NCBI RefSeq assembly: GCF_947172395.1
Contig: NC_069107.1
Location: 9,654,101 to 9,718,100 of the forward strand
Length of the DNA: 64,000 nucleotides
DNA from: Bicyclus anynana
Taxonomy: Eukaryota; Arthropoda; Insecta; Lepidoptera; Nymphalidae
Reading direction: 5' to 3'
The notes beneath the pieces were generated by a model. It was not told where the DNA came from. It saw only the letters and a program-made list of their open reading frames with translations, and did not search any database. The position numbers and the translations under genes are program-made. Shown here in pieces: positions 31,847 to 40,590 of this stretch (position 1 is its first letter; every line of letters starts with the position of its first letter).

Positions 31847-32136
31847 CCGGCCAAGCTTCGCTTTGTCTTATTTGCACTTCTTCCCTATCCCTACTCTAAC
31901 CCTACCCTACCCCTCCCTACCCCTACTTCTTCTGCTTGACTCTTAAACATTTGTATGAGAAATAGAAAACGGTTTTTATGGTTTTCCCATGGCAATTATT
32001 CTAGTTTTTCTCACCTTTTAGACCTTCTCTATATCCTCCACAAACATTTCAAGACCAAGATGAGATAAATCCGCTCAGCCGTTCTCGAGTTTTAGCGAGA
32101 CTAACGAACAGCAATTCATTTTTATATATATAGATT
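31847..32136 (-). mobile_element. Helitron-like element with CCCTA-rich segment
   Basis: Ends actagcggacccggccaagc and atatatatagatt, matching 39003-39300 in reverse along the whole length (cgagttttagcgagac, gaacagcaattcat). The C-rich part is internal to the element, not telomeric. Confidence 0.8.
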
Positions 32137-32943
32137 ATATATGGCTGTGAAAGAGGATGTATATAAATAGTATCAAAAGAGAAAAGAAAAATAAATAAAT
32201 TAAAGCCGGCCACATATTATAATAATATATTTTTCTACCAGCAAACTTCTGACAGCATGGTGTCTTCATTCTATTCCTATCAGAAACTCGACACAGGTGA
32301 GTCAGAGTTATTTGTAAGTGACAAGGGTCAATCAATATAAACTAATCAATATAGAGGTGGTCCTCAAAGGTCTTTTTAACAATTTTAAATTAAATTTTTC
32401 AGAGCAGAACTTCTGACTTCTGTTATTGGCAGGTCTTTTTAGAATTTGGTGTCAGACACGTCATAATTCCTATGTGCTAGTTCTAGAACAAAGGAGATCA
32501 TTAATTTTGGGCCCTTGTTGAAGGTGCCGGCAAGAAAAAATAATGGCACGACTCGAATTGACAATATGTATGGAAATAACGAATCGTCGAACCTGTATAA
32601 CTTGGTTCAGACCCACCCGACAACTTTTATGCCATATTAGCTATTGCTCCAAATGGCTAGTTCTAACGAGTGATGCCATTATTTTTTGTTGGCCGACACT
32701 TTCAAAAAGAGCCCAAAAATGTATGAAGCGTGAATGATCATCTTTTAGTAGAACAGAGTGCCTTCCGTTGGGCTGCAGAAATTTTCTGATAGTAAATTCT
32801 ATTATGTATGCCGCTAGCCTAAAGATTGTGAAAGAAAATTCTGTCAAAAAATACGCCATAGAAAAGTGACAGACAAAGATGTCAGCTTACAGCAACACCG
32901 GTGGTGTCAATTTTGAGAAAATGGGTAAATTTTGAAAGCCAGG
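32137..32943. other. Non-coding, possible decayed retroelement
   Basis: Short opposing frames at 32543-32859 look degenerate. A splice-bounded stretch at 32242-32296 (ccag ... ACAG|GTGAGT) has an ATG but its phase does not suit the scramblase if translation starts there. Confidence 0.35.
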
Positions 32944-33063
32944 ATGATGACGCATGCGACCCCTATACCACCAGATTTGGAGCCCTACAAGGATTTTGTC
33001 AAGAGCCCATTGGAAACACCGCTTGTCCAAGTACAATCGGCAGATGAAGATAATGTACCACAG
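32944..33063 (+). CDS. Candidate N-terminal coding exon of the scramblase
   Basis: An open frame of 40 codons (MMTHATPIPPDLEPYKDF, then VKSPLETPLVQVQSADED and NVPQ) lies between agccag and CAG|GTTTTA and ends in phase 0, as the scramblase exon at 34710 requires. Against it: phase agreement has a one-in-three chance, the donor is weak, and no conserved scramblase motif is visible. It could also be decayed repeat sequence. Confidence 0.3.
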
Positions 33064-34105
33064 GTTTTATCTTCTATACTTATAATAAATCTGTAGAGAG
33101 GTCAATTCTGTACATTAAATATATTTCCAAAATAACTATCAGGGGGTGATTAGTGATCGATTGTGTATCTTCAAGTCAAGAGTAAATAGGCATCTTCTAG
33201 GTAAGCCTGTTCCACCATAGGTTGCATCATCGCTTACCACCAGGTGTGATTACAGCTTAGCGCTTAGCTTAGCTGTACAAAATGAAAAAAAAATCCTTTA
33301 TTGACCTAAGCTAGAAATCGAATCCATAAACATATATAGGTACACTATATTTGAACTAGAGTTGTAAAGCAATGCATAGTTCCTACCATCGATCGTAGAT
33401 CGTTAGATGGGCCTCAAAGCGTCGCGGAATTGGTCTCGTACATTGAGTACGTCATCACTCATAACACATTTAGCTTTGATCATGTTGTGGCTTGTGTTTT
33501 TACACTTCCAAAATGATCAAGAAGGCATAATTAAGGGATTAAAATATGAAAAAACAGTAAATATTTTTTTAAGTCCACGTCCACTTACAGCATGCGGTTG
33601 TTACGTACTAAGATAAGATGTGCGTGCACGTCTTTTAGTTATGACATACAATTGTGCGTTTTTTAATATGGAGGGGCCCATCTAACAATTTATATCGATG
33701 GTTCCTACGACACAGAGGTAGGCAAATCTTTGTTAATGTGTTTACTCATTCTATGTACAATTGTACAGTAATTGAGATCACAATATACCCTAGTTTATTA
33801 TTAATTATGTTTATAGGAAAACAGTACATAATAAATAAATAGGTAGGTACTGCTTAATCATCAACACTGCAATTCTAGGATATAGTGAATTGACACATCA
33901 ATAAAGGGAAAGAATCAATTTTACGTGACCTTTTACACGAACCTATCTGTTTACATGAATGTGACGTCATTGTTTTAGTTCAAGCTACGAAATTGACAGT
34001 CATACTCCACTACAACATCCATCAGCTATGAAATTGACACAATCATACTAGAATATCTCCCGTGTCATAATTGACCAAACGATGTAAATGATTCAATCCA
34101 TCTAT
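33064..34105. other. Non-coding, with a CRE-like site
   Basis: Contains TGACGTCA at 33962-33969 and no recognisable gene or element otherwise. Confidence 0.4.
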
Positions 34106-34291
34106 ACTTTTTTTTTCTTCTAAAAAGAATATATGCCATATATTTTATAATATGACCAATATTCCCATTAACCTCCAACTAGTCGGGGAAGACTGTGTTA
34201 GGAGTGGGTACGACAATAGACCAACGGGGCGGGGATCGAACCACCACCATCATGATCGTCATGAGTCCAGCCGTTGAGGTATTGAGGCTTT
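34106..34291 (-). repeat. SINE family 3
   Basis: Reverse copy with T-rich left end, gaccaatattcccatt and B box in reverse (ggggatcgaaccacc). Confidence 0.85.
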
Positions 34292-34472
34292 TATACTAAT
34301 ATTATAAAAAGGTAAAGTTAGGGAGTAATCTCTGGATCTGCTGAACCCATTTTGAAAATTTTTCTACCGATTGAAAGCCACGTTATTTGTGAGTGTCTTG
34401 GGCTGTATTTTATCCCCGTGTTCCCAGGGGAACAGGAACTACGCGGGTGAAACTGTGACGTCTGCTAGTATA
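34292..34472 (+). mobile_element. Helitron-like element
   Basis: From tatactaatattataaaaag to gacgtctgCTAG before T; carries gagtaatctctggatctgc and the gcgggtgaaact hairpin half. Confidence 0.75.
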
Positions 34473-34506
34473 TTACAAAAAAACAAATATTCAATTAACC
34501 GCTCAT

Positions 34507-34690
34507 AGCCTCAATAGCTCAACGGTAAAGCATTCGGACTCATCACCGAGGGTTGGTGGTTCGATCCCTGCCCCGTTAGTCTATTGTCGTACTCACTCCT
34601 ACTCCTAATACAGTCTTTCCCGACTAGTTTGAGGGGAATGGAAATATTGGTCATATTCAAAAAGATTTATGGCAATTATCTTTAAAAAAA
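34507..34690 (+). repeat. SINE family 3 abutting a scramblase exon
   Basis: Head gcctcaatagctcaacggta, B box GGTTCGATCCCTGCC, tail gaccaatatt-like in forward sense, ending in an A run about 20 bases before the exon at 34710. Forms an inverted pair with 34106-34291. Confidence 0.85.
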
Positions 34691-34709
34691 CACGATTTAT
34701 TTTAAGCAG

Positions 34710-34873
34710 GTTGATCCACCTCACGTCCTACAAGAGCTGGAGTCTGTAGAGCGCCTCTTCATCACCAAGCGGCTCAAAGTGAAGAACGTTCTGTTCCTTA
34801 AGGGCAAGAGGAACAAATTCATAGTCAGGACGCCAGACGAGAACCTCGTCTATACTATTCAAGAGCAAAATAG
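34710..34873 (+). CDS. Scramblase exon, start of core domain
   Basis: Acceptor tttaagcag, donor AG|GTATTT. Encodes VDPPHVLQELESVERLFITK, then RLKVKNVLFLKGKRNKFIVR and TPDENLVYTIQEQN. Starts in phase 0, ends in phase 2. The SINE at 34507-34690 lies about 20 bases before the exon. Confidence 0.88.
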
Positions 34874-37800
34874 GTATTTATTAGTATCCTAACAATTATT
34901 TTTATTCTCTACAAGTTAGGCCTTGACTACAATCTCACCTGATGGTAAGTGATGATGCAATCTAAGATGATAGCTAGCTTACTTGTTAGAAGTAGGATGA
35001 AATCCACACTCCTTTTGGTTTCTACACATCGTACCGAAACGCTAAGTCGCTTGGCGATACGCCTTTGTCGGTAGGGGTAACTAGCCATAGCCGAAGCCTC
35101 CCACCAGCCATATGTATGGCTGGTGGGAGGCTTCGGACCAATTAAAAAAACCTCAATCGGCTCAGTCGGGGATCGAACCCAGAACCTCCGTCTTGTAAAT
35201 CCATCGCGCATACCACTGCACTACGGAGACCGTCAAATCTAACTATGGATCTTATTAGAAGGGTAAAGTCACTAAACGGGTGATGGAGCGAGTTATGCTT
35301 GGAGTTTCTCTGCATGATCGAATCAGAAATGAGGAGATCCGCAGTCGGACCAAAGTCACTGACATAGCTCAACGAGTCGCGAAGCTGAAGTGGCAATGGG
35401 CAGCACATAGTTGAAGAGCCGATGGACGTTGGGGTCCTAAGGAATGGCGACCCTCCACCGGAAAACCTACAACGCTGGACCGCACAAGGTGGACCGAGGA
35501 CATCAAGCGGGTTGCAGGGAGCCGTTGGATGCTGGCGACTCGAGTCCGTTGTGTTTGGAAGTCCTTGCAAGAGGCGTTGTTCCTATTTCCGTATTAATAC
35601 AGGGACAAAATATAGCCTATAGCACTCGGGGATGGTCTAGCTTCCCAATAGTGAGAGAATTTTTCAAAAACTCTATACAAACCTATTCAATGCTAACAAA
35701 CAAACAATCAAATCTTTCCTTCACATAATGTATACTAATATTTACGAGATATTTTAATGTCGATATTTCGATCCAGTTGCATGGATCGTGGTCATGACAG
35801 GATCACGATCCATGCAACTGGGTCGAAATATCGACATTAAAAAGTCTCGATCTATCGTGGTATGTACCCGTTTAAATAATATTCATAGTGAACAACCACG
35901 AAGTAAGTTTAAAGTCATTAGTCTTTATTATAGCTTAGCAAATTCGTTCGTAACTCTCCGATAGTCCGCGCGGGCCGGGAGGAGCGTAGCGATGCCCCGC
36001 GCGGACGAATTCACACCCGCGTAGTCGACGCCCGCATCATCGAAGTATCATCAACGAATGCCAAGCAATACTATGTTTTTAAAAGATATGGCAATTCCTT
36101 TAACAAAGAACATAAATGCAGCTGGTGGGTGGGCTACTTCTGCTACGGGCTGCGACCGCTGCAGCTGTCGGTGCGGGACGGCGCTGGCGTGGAGGTGATG
36201 AGGATCGACCGCCCGTACGCCTGCACGTCGCGCGTCTTCCCCTGCCAGCTGCAGAGGGTCCAGGTCTGTGCTGGTCGCTTCACTCGTTGATAAAGAGCTA
36301 AAGAATAACTTTATAAATACACTAAAGCCAAAGTCACAGCCGTCCCATGACTTTGTCCGCGTGAAACTCGATCGTAATAGAAGGGGGTGTAATAGGGGTT
36401 CAAGATATAGAGACTACAAGGACCTTGAACAAAAATTACCTGTGAAATGAACGAACGTGAATAACGCTTAGAAGGCTGTTACTTTATCAGAAAATAACTC
36501 TGGCGTCATTTCTTCAAGCTGTACAGGTTTGCGAGTGAATGGAATTTCTCTCAGAATTACGACTAATAATTCACGGCATTGTTATACGGTTCATTTTACA
36601 TGTATTTTTTGTTCAAGGGCTTGTAGTCTATATATCTTGAACCCCTATTTCACCCCCTTCTATTAATATTTTCGCATATTTCATACCTAATATGCGAAAA
36701 TGTTATAGTCCACTAATCATTTAGAGCCTTGATAGCAGTGGATATGACCTCTGCCTCCGATTTTGGAGGGTATGGGTTCGAATCCGGTCCGGGGCATGTA
36801 CCCCCAACTCCAGTTGTGTGCATTTTAAAAAATTAAATATCTATCACGTCTCTCAAACAGTGAAGGCAAAACATCGTGAGGAAACCTGCATACCTGAGAA
36901 TTTTCTTAATCCTCTGCGTGTGTGAAGTCTGCTAATCCCCAATTGGCTTAACCCCTCTCATTCTGAGAAGAGAATCAAGCTCAGCAGTGAGCCGAATATG
37001 GGTTGATAATGACGATGATGAAAAGTTTGTGTGTAAGTGTGTGTTTGTTCCTCCTTTACGCTGCGGCTACTGAAGTGATTTGGCTGAAATTTTAAATGGA
37101 AATAGATTTCAATCTGGTGTAACACATAGGCTACATTTCATCCTGGAAAAATCCATGGTTCCCGTGGGATTTGTGAAAAACTGAATTTTGCGCGGACGAA
37201 GTTGCGAATATACTAAGATAAAGTCTAATAACTTATTCTTTAACTAAATATTACTTAAGTCACTTCAATCGTGTGATTTTTAAGAAATCTATTTGACCAT
37301 TGAATTAAAAAAAACTCTGTTTGTAGGTATTTTCTCCACCAGGCACTCGTATAGGCTGCATACAACAGAAGTGGACCCCCATCAGACCTGAATACCTGGT
37401 GGTGAAAGAGAATGGTGAACAAGTGTTTTTCATACAAGGTAATTGTGTAATTGTGTTTTCCATGGGTATAGAAATCTTAACTAAATAATAAAGGCCTTTA
37501 CAATAGGCGTGACGATTGATGATTGTGACGGCCTCCGTGGCGCAGTGGTATGCGCGGTGGATTTACAAGACGGAGGTCCTGGGTTCGATCCCCGGCTGGG
37601 CAGATTGAGATTTTCTTAATTTGGCCAGGTCTGACTAGTGGGAGGCTTCGGCCGTGGCTAGTTACCACCCTATCGACAAAGACGTACCGCCAAGCGATTT
37701 AGCGTTCCGGTACGATGCCGTGTAGAAACCGAAAGGGGTGTGGATTTTCATCATAACAACATAACAAGTTAGCCCGCTTCCATCTTAGACTGCATCATCA

Positions 37801-39483
37801 CTTACCATCAGGTGAGATTGTAGCCGATAAACGTTGGGAGTCCAAAGGTACTGCGACCCCGAACCGAAAAGCGCAGTGTTGATCAGTCGACCAGCAGGTG
37901 GACTGAGGACATCAAGCGGGTTGCAGGGAGCCTCTGAATGATGGCGGCTCGAGAACATTTTGTTTGGAAGTCCATGCAAGAGGCCTATGTCCAGCAGCAA
38001 TGATGACGATTATGTTGAACTGAAAGTTCTTCTGTATCAGGCCCGCTGGTGACGATCAGCTGTTTCCGAGACATCCAGTTCCACATCTATCGACCGGACG
38101 GCACGGCGGTCGGCAGCACCTGCAAACGCTGGCAGGGCGTCGTCCACGCCATGTTCTTGGCGCCAGTCTGCGACAAGTAAGTCCTGTCCACTGTCCCAGA
38201 CCTTTTCCTGAACAGACATTGGTCATAGAAAAAAGTCTTAATCAAAAATCAAAAATTCATTTATTTCAAGTAGACTCAGTATACAAGCACTTTTGATACG
38301 TCAGTTAACTATTTGTAAAGATTCTACCACCGGTTCGGAAGGCAGATTCTGCTGAGAAGAAACCGGCAAGAAACTCAACAGTTGCTCTTTTTTAAAAAAA
38401 ATCATACAATAATATTATAATTACAATTTATGACAACATTACAATTTCTTATAGTTTTACTTCCTGTGTGAAGGTGGAAGCTGATCCAACGGCCTCCAAG
38501 CAACTTTGTCATTAAGGAACTCATCGATGGTGTAGTAACCTCTTGGTTGAGGAACATCATAAAGTAGACAGGGATGGCAAGCTGCAATTACTTAGCCTCG
38601 CCTGAACTATGTGGCCTGCCCATTGCTACTTCAGCTTCGCGACTCGCTGAGCCACGTCAGTGTCTTTGGTTCTTCTGCAGATTCTTCGGTTTATAATATC
38701 AGGGGGATATAAAAGTCACTGTAAAACAAGAAATGGGCTGGGCATAAAGCCAGACTCAAAAGACAAAAGATGGACCAAAACCATGACATCATGGAAAGGT
38801 CCAGCAGGCAAACGCTACAGAGGTAGACCATACTCTAGATGGGACGATGATATTAAAAAAATGCTACAAATCGCTAAAAACCGGGAAAAATAGAAATCTT
38901 TGGAGGAGGCCTTCACCTGAACCTTTACCGGGGGGTCACAGAAAAATATAGATTTTTTGTAAATAAATACCATAAAAATAGTTACATACTATTTTTTTTT
39001 TTATCTATCTATATACATAAAAATGAATTGCTGTTCGTTAGTCTCGCTAAAACTCGAGAACGGCTGAACGGATTTATCTTATCTTGGTCTTGAAATGTTC
39101 GTGGAGGTATAGGGAAGGTTTAAAAGGTGAGAAAAATTAGAATAATTGCCGGGAAAACCATAAAAACAACCCTTTTCTATTTCCCATACAAACGTTTAAG
39201 AGTCAAGGGGTAGGGTATGGTAGGGTTAGAGTAGTGTAGAGTAGGGATAGGGAAGAAGTGCACATAAGTCAAAGCGAAGCTTGACCGGGTCCGCTAGTTT
39301 ATTTATAAAAGTCACTCGTTTTAATAACTAATACAACCGTTTCATAACCTATTATTATAGTGACATGACACCATGAAACTCTGCAGGTTTGGTGTGGCCT
39401 TCGAACGCGACCTGACAGTAGAAGAGAAGGCCCTGCTTCTGGCCGCGACTCTGCTTCTGGACTACATGTACTATGACGTGTGA
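34710..39483 (+). CDS. Phospholipid scramblase, five exons, N-terminus uncertain
   Basis: Exons 34710-34873, 36122-36263, 37327-37438, 38041-38176 and 39387-39483 join in phase to 216 residues and a TGA. The product aligns along its length with the scramblase (PLSCR) family: the first exon (ELESVERLFITKRLKVKN) is the start of the conserved core, followed by PLQLSVRDGAGVEVMRIDRP, VFSPPGTRIGCIQQKWTPIR, TCKRWQGVVHAMF, then FGVAFERDL and the C-terminal hydrophobic helix ALLLAATLLLDYMYYDV. Family members are membrane-anchored and linked to calcium-triggered lipid scrambling, signalling and transcription. Two departures: the cysteine cluster that is palmitoylated in human PLSCR1 is reduced to CTSRVFPC, and the calcium-loop region reads VCDKFGVAFERD, lacking the first aspartate. 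The family's proline-rich N-terminus is not certain here. Confidence 0.93.
34898..35236 (-). repeat. SINE family 1 in a scramblase intron
   Basis: Complete reverse copy. At 35097-35140 the segment ccaccagccatatg-tatggctggtgg forms a small inverted duplication inside it. Confidence 0.85.
35252..35580 (+). pseudogene. LINE ORF2 C-terminus, plus strand
   Basis: Plus-strand relic of RNEEIRSRTKVTDIAQRVAK, LKWQWA and GRWGPKEWRPSTGK pieces, interrupted by a stop (agttgaagagcc). Decayed. Confidence 0.75.
35581..35748 (-). mobile_element. Helitron-like element, diverged
   Basis: Shares acaaaatatagcctatagc, tcaatgctaacaaacaaac and the end tatactaatattt. Confidence 0.6.
35752..35842. repeat. Foldback element, about 40-bp arms
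   Basis: ttttaatgtcgatatttcga and ccatgcaactgggtcgaaat with their complements surround a centre of a few bases (tcatgaca). Confidence 0.9.
35964..36006. repeat. CpG-rich hairpin in a scramblase intron
   Basis: Arms gtccgcgcggg (35964-35974) and cccgcgcggac (35996-36006), loop ccgggaggagcgtagcgatg plus c. Just 115 bases before the exon at 36122. Confidence 0.8.
36122..36263 (+). CDS. Scramblase exon, central core
   Basis: GC-rich exon after aatgcag, donor CAG|GTCTGT. Reads SWWVGYFCYGLRPLQLSVRD, GAGVEVMRIDRPYACTSRVF and PCQLQRVQ. Fewer cysteines than the vertebrate cluster at this place. Confidence 0.9.
36376..36672. mobile_element. Foldback element copy with extended arms
   Basis: Third copy of the 19422-19988 family, shortened in the middle. 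Here the inverted symmetry continues outward through ttcaagatata, taggggttc and aatagaagggggtg on both sides. Confidence 0.85.
36724..37022 (+). repeat. SINE family 2, full length
   Basis: Head gatagcagtggatatgacct, B box GGGTTCGAATCC, tail gcagtgagccgaatatgggt. Confidence 0.88.
37015..37215 (+). mobile_element. Helitron-like element, second sequence type
   Basis: Shares ggctgaaattttaaatgg, acacataggctac, ggttcccgtgggatttgtg and cgcggacgaagttgcg with 2170-2523. Confidence 0.7.
37327..37438 (+). CDS. Scramblase exon, PPGxxIG segment
   Basis: After tttgtag, donor G|GTAATT. Reads VFSPPGTRIGCIQQKWTPIR and PEYLVVKENGEQVFFIQ, matching the PPGxPIGYVxQxW segment of scramblases. Confidence 0.93.
37529..37822 (+). 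repeat. SINE family 1
   Basis: Starts gacggcctccgtggcgcagt; runs to caggtgagattgtag, where it joins the LINE relic at 37826 without an A tail. Confidence 0.88.
37826..38010 (+). pseudogene. LINE ORF2 C-terminus fragment
   Basis: Shares tggactgaggacatcaagcg and gttgcagggagcc with 35252-35580; frame broken. Confidence 0.7.
38041..38176 (+). CDS. Scramblase exon, KxW segment
   Basis: After gtatcag, donor AA|GTAAGT. Reads GPLVTISCFRDIQFHIYRPD, GTAVGSTCKRWQGVVHAMFL and APVCD, matching the family's GxIxKxWxG stretch. Confidence 0.92.
38248..38600 (-). repeat. LINE 3' end (jockey-like tail)
   Basis: Close match to 11754-12120, including gagaagaaaccggcaagaaa and cttcctgtgtgaaggtgg. Confidence 0.75.
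38601..38930. pseudogene. Two LINE C-terminal fragments in opposite orientation
   Basis: 38601-38690 is a minus-strand piece of the RTE-like segment. 38720-38920 on the plus strand encodes KDKRWTKTMTSWKGPAGKRY and RGRPYSRWDDDIKK, the same C-terminal region from a different LINE lineage. Confidence 0.65.
39003..39300 (+). mobile_element. Helitron-like element, CCCTA/TAGGG type
   Basis: From atctatctatatacataaaa to gaccgggtccgCTAG before T; reverse partner of 31847-32136. Confidence 0.8.
39387..39483 (+). CDS. Scramblase last exon with C-terminal hydrophobic helix
   Basis: After ctgcag it reads KFGVAFERDLTVEEKALLLA and ATLLLDYMYYDV, then TGA. This matches the conserved end of scramblases (FGIQFPLDLDVKMKA type), where the hydrophobic helix inserts in the membrane. 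Confidence 0.93.
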
Positions 39484-39603
39484 CTCGTGTAATTATATTG
39501 TATCTATTGCATTTGTTTGTTTATTTACCTGTTACGTGAATTAATCATCTGATGCTATCGTAGGTGCTTAGGTATTTACGTCCTAGGTTTATTATTATGA
39601 CCT

Positions 39604-39613
39604 AATAAATAAA
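39604..39613 (+). terminator. Polyadenylation signal of the scramblase gene
   Basis: Overlapping AATAAATAAA about 120 bases after the scramblase stop codon, the first such signal downstream. Confidence 0.6.
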
Positions 39614-39689
39614 GTAATTAGAAATAGATATGTGGTTAGTTTATATGCTGTGGATTTGGTTGCGAGAGGTACATTAGTAAAATCTAAAC

Positions 39690-39852
39690 TATTTGGTTGA
39701 ACGCGCTAACCTCAGGAACCACTGGTCCGATTTGAAAAATTATTTCAGTGTTAGATAGCCCATTTATCGAGGAAGGCTATAGGGTATTTATTATCTGCGT
39801 ATTATTACGGGAACGGGAACTACGCGGGTGAAACCGCGCGGCATCAGCTAGT
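39690..39852 (+). mobile_element. Helitron-like element, 5' end lost
   Basis: ttggttgaacgcgctaacct through gaaaccgcgcggcatcagCTAG before T. Lies between the scramblase polyadenylation signal and the ORF fragment at 39855. Confidence 0.75.
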
Positions 39853-39854
39853 AT

Positions 39855-40097
39855 GTCTATAATCTTCTTAAAGACCTTGGCCTTGCTAGAACTGTAGCAT
39901 GTTCTATATTTGCTATTCCAGTATGTAGGTTGATGCAGACCCGCGAGTCACCTCTTGTTCGCTCGTTGGCATTTCTAAGCGGGGTATTGGAATGGGATCC
40001 AGTTTTAGGTTTGATTTTCTCATCGCCTGCTGAATTTCACACAACTTTTAGCAGATACGTCCAAGTAATGCAAGACTTAGAGATATACAAATATTAG
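39855..40097 (+). pseudogene. Unidentified ORF fragment cut by a Helitron-like element
   Basis: Open frame without an ATG: LLKDLGLARTVACSIFAIPV, then ESPLVRSLAFLSGVLEWDPV and ending YVQVMQDLEIYKY-stop, followed by AATAAA-rich sequence. Protein-like, but I do not recognise the family; perhaps the end of a retroelement. Confidence 0.35.
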
Positions 40098-40199
40098 GTT
40101 TACCCTGTAATGTTTATATATATGTAATAAACAAATAAATAAATAAAATAAATTAGAACGGGTATCCAAAGCTACTGTTGCTTACATTACAATATTTAA

Positions 40200-40380
40200 C
40201 TTTGATAGGCTATAATATAAGTTATTAAAATATTGATGTTTCCCTAAAAACTTATAGCTAAAAACTATTGTAGTTAATACTACTTATTACTTTAAATTAG
40301 GTGTGAAAAAATGCTTCTCTTAAAATACATTTTCTAAAAATTGAAAATTAAAATTTTGTAAATGAAGATTATTACATAAG
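40200..40380 (+). repeat. Direct duplicate, copy 1
   Basis: Matches 42097-42275 over about 170 bases (tagctaaaaact, tgtagttaatactacttatt, cttaaaatacatt). A SINE family 1 copy follows at once. Confidence 0.75.
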
Positions 40381-40383
40381 TGG

Positions 40384-40590
40384 CTAGTGGGAGGCTTCGC
40401 ATGACTAGTTACTACCTACCGACAAAGACGTACCGCCAAGTGATTAAGCGTTCCGGTACGATGTCGTATATAAACCGAAAGGGGTGTATATATTCATCCT
40501 CCTCCTAACAAGTTAGCCCGCTTCCATCTTAGATTGCATCATCACTTACCATCAGCTGAGATAGTGGTTAAGGGCTAACTTGTAAAAAAA
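40384..40590 (+). repeat. SINE family 1, 5' truncated
   Basis: From ctagtgggaggcttcg to the A-rich end. Confidence 0.85.

Noticed and set aside
31880..31930. Telomere-like CCCTA repeats
   Set aside because: Irregular and shared with the element at 39003-39300; insect telomeres use TTAGG.
32242..32296. Splice-bounded stretch with ATG as first scramblase exon
   Set aside because: Starting at its ATG it ends in phase 1, while the exon at 34710 begins in phase 0.
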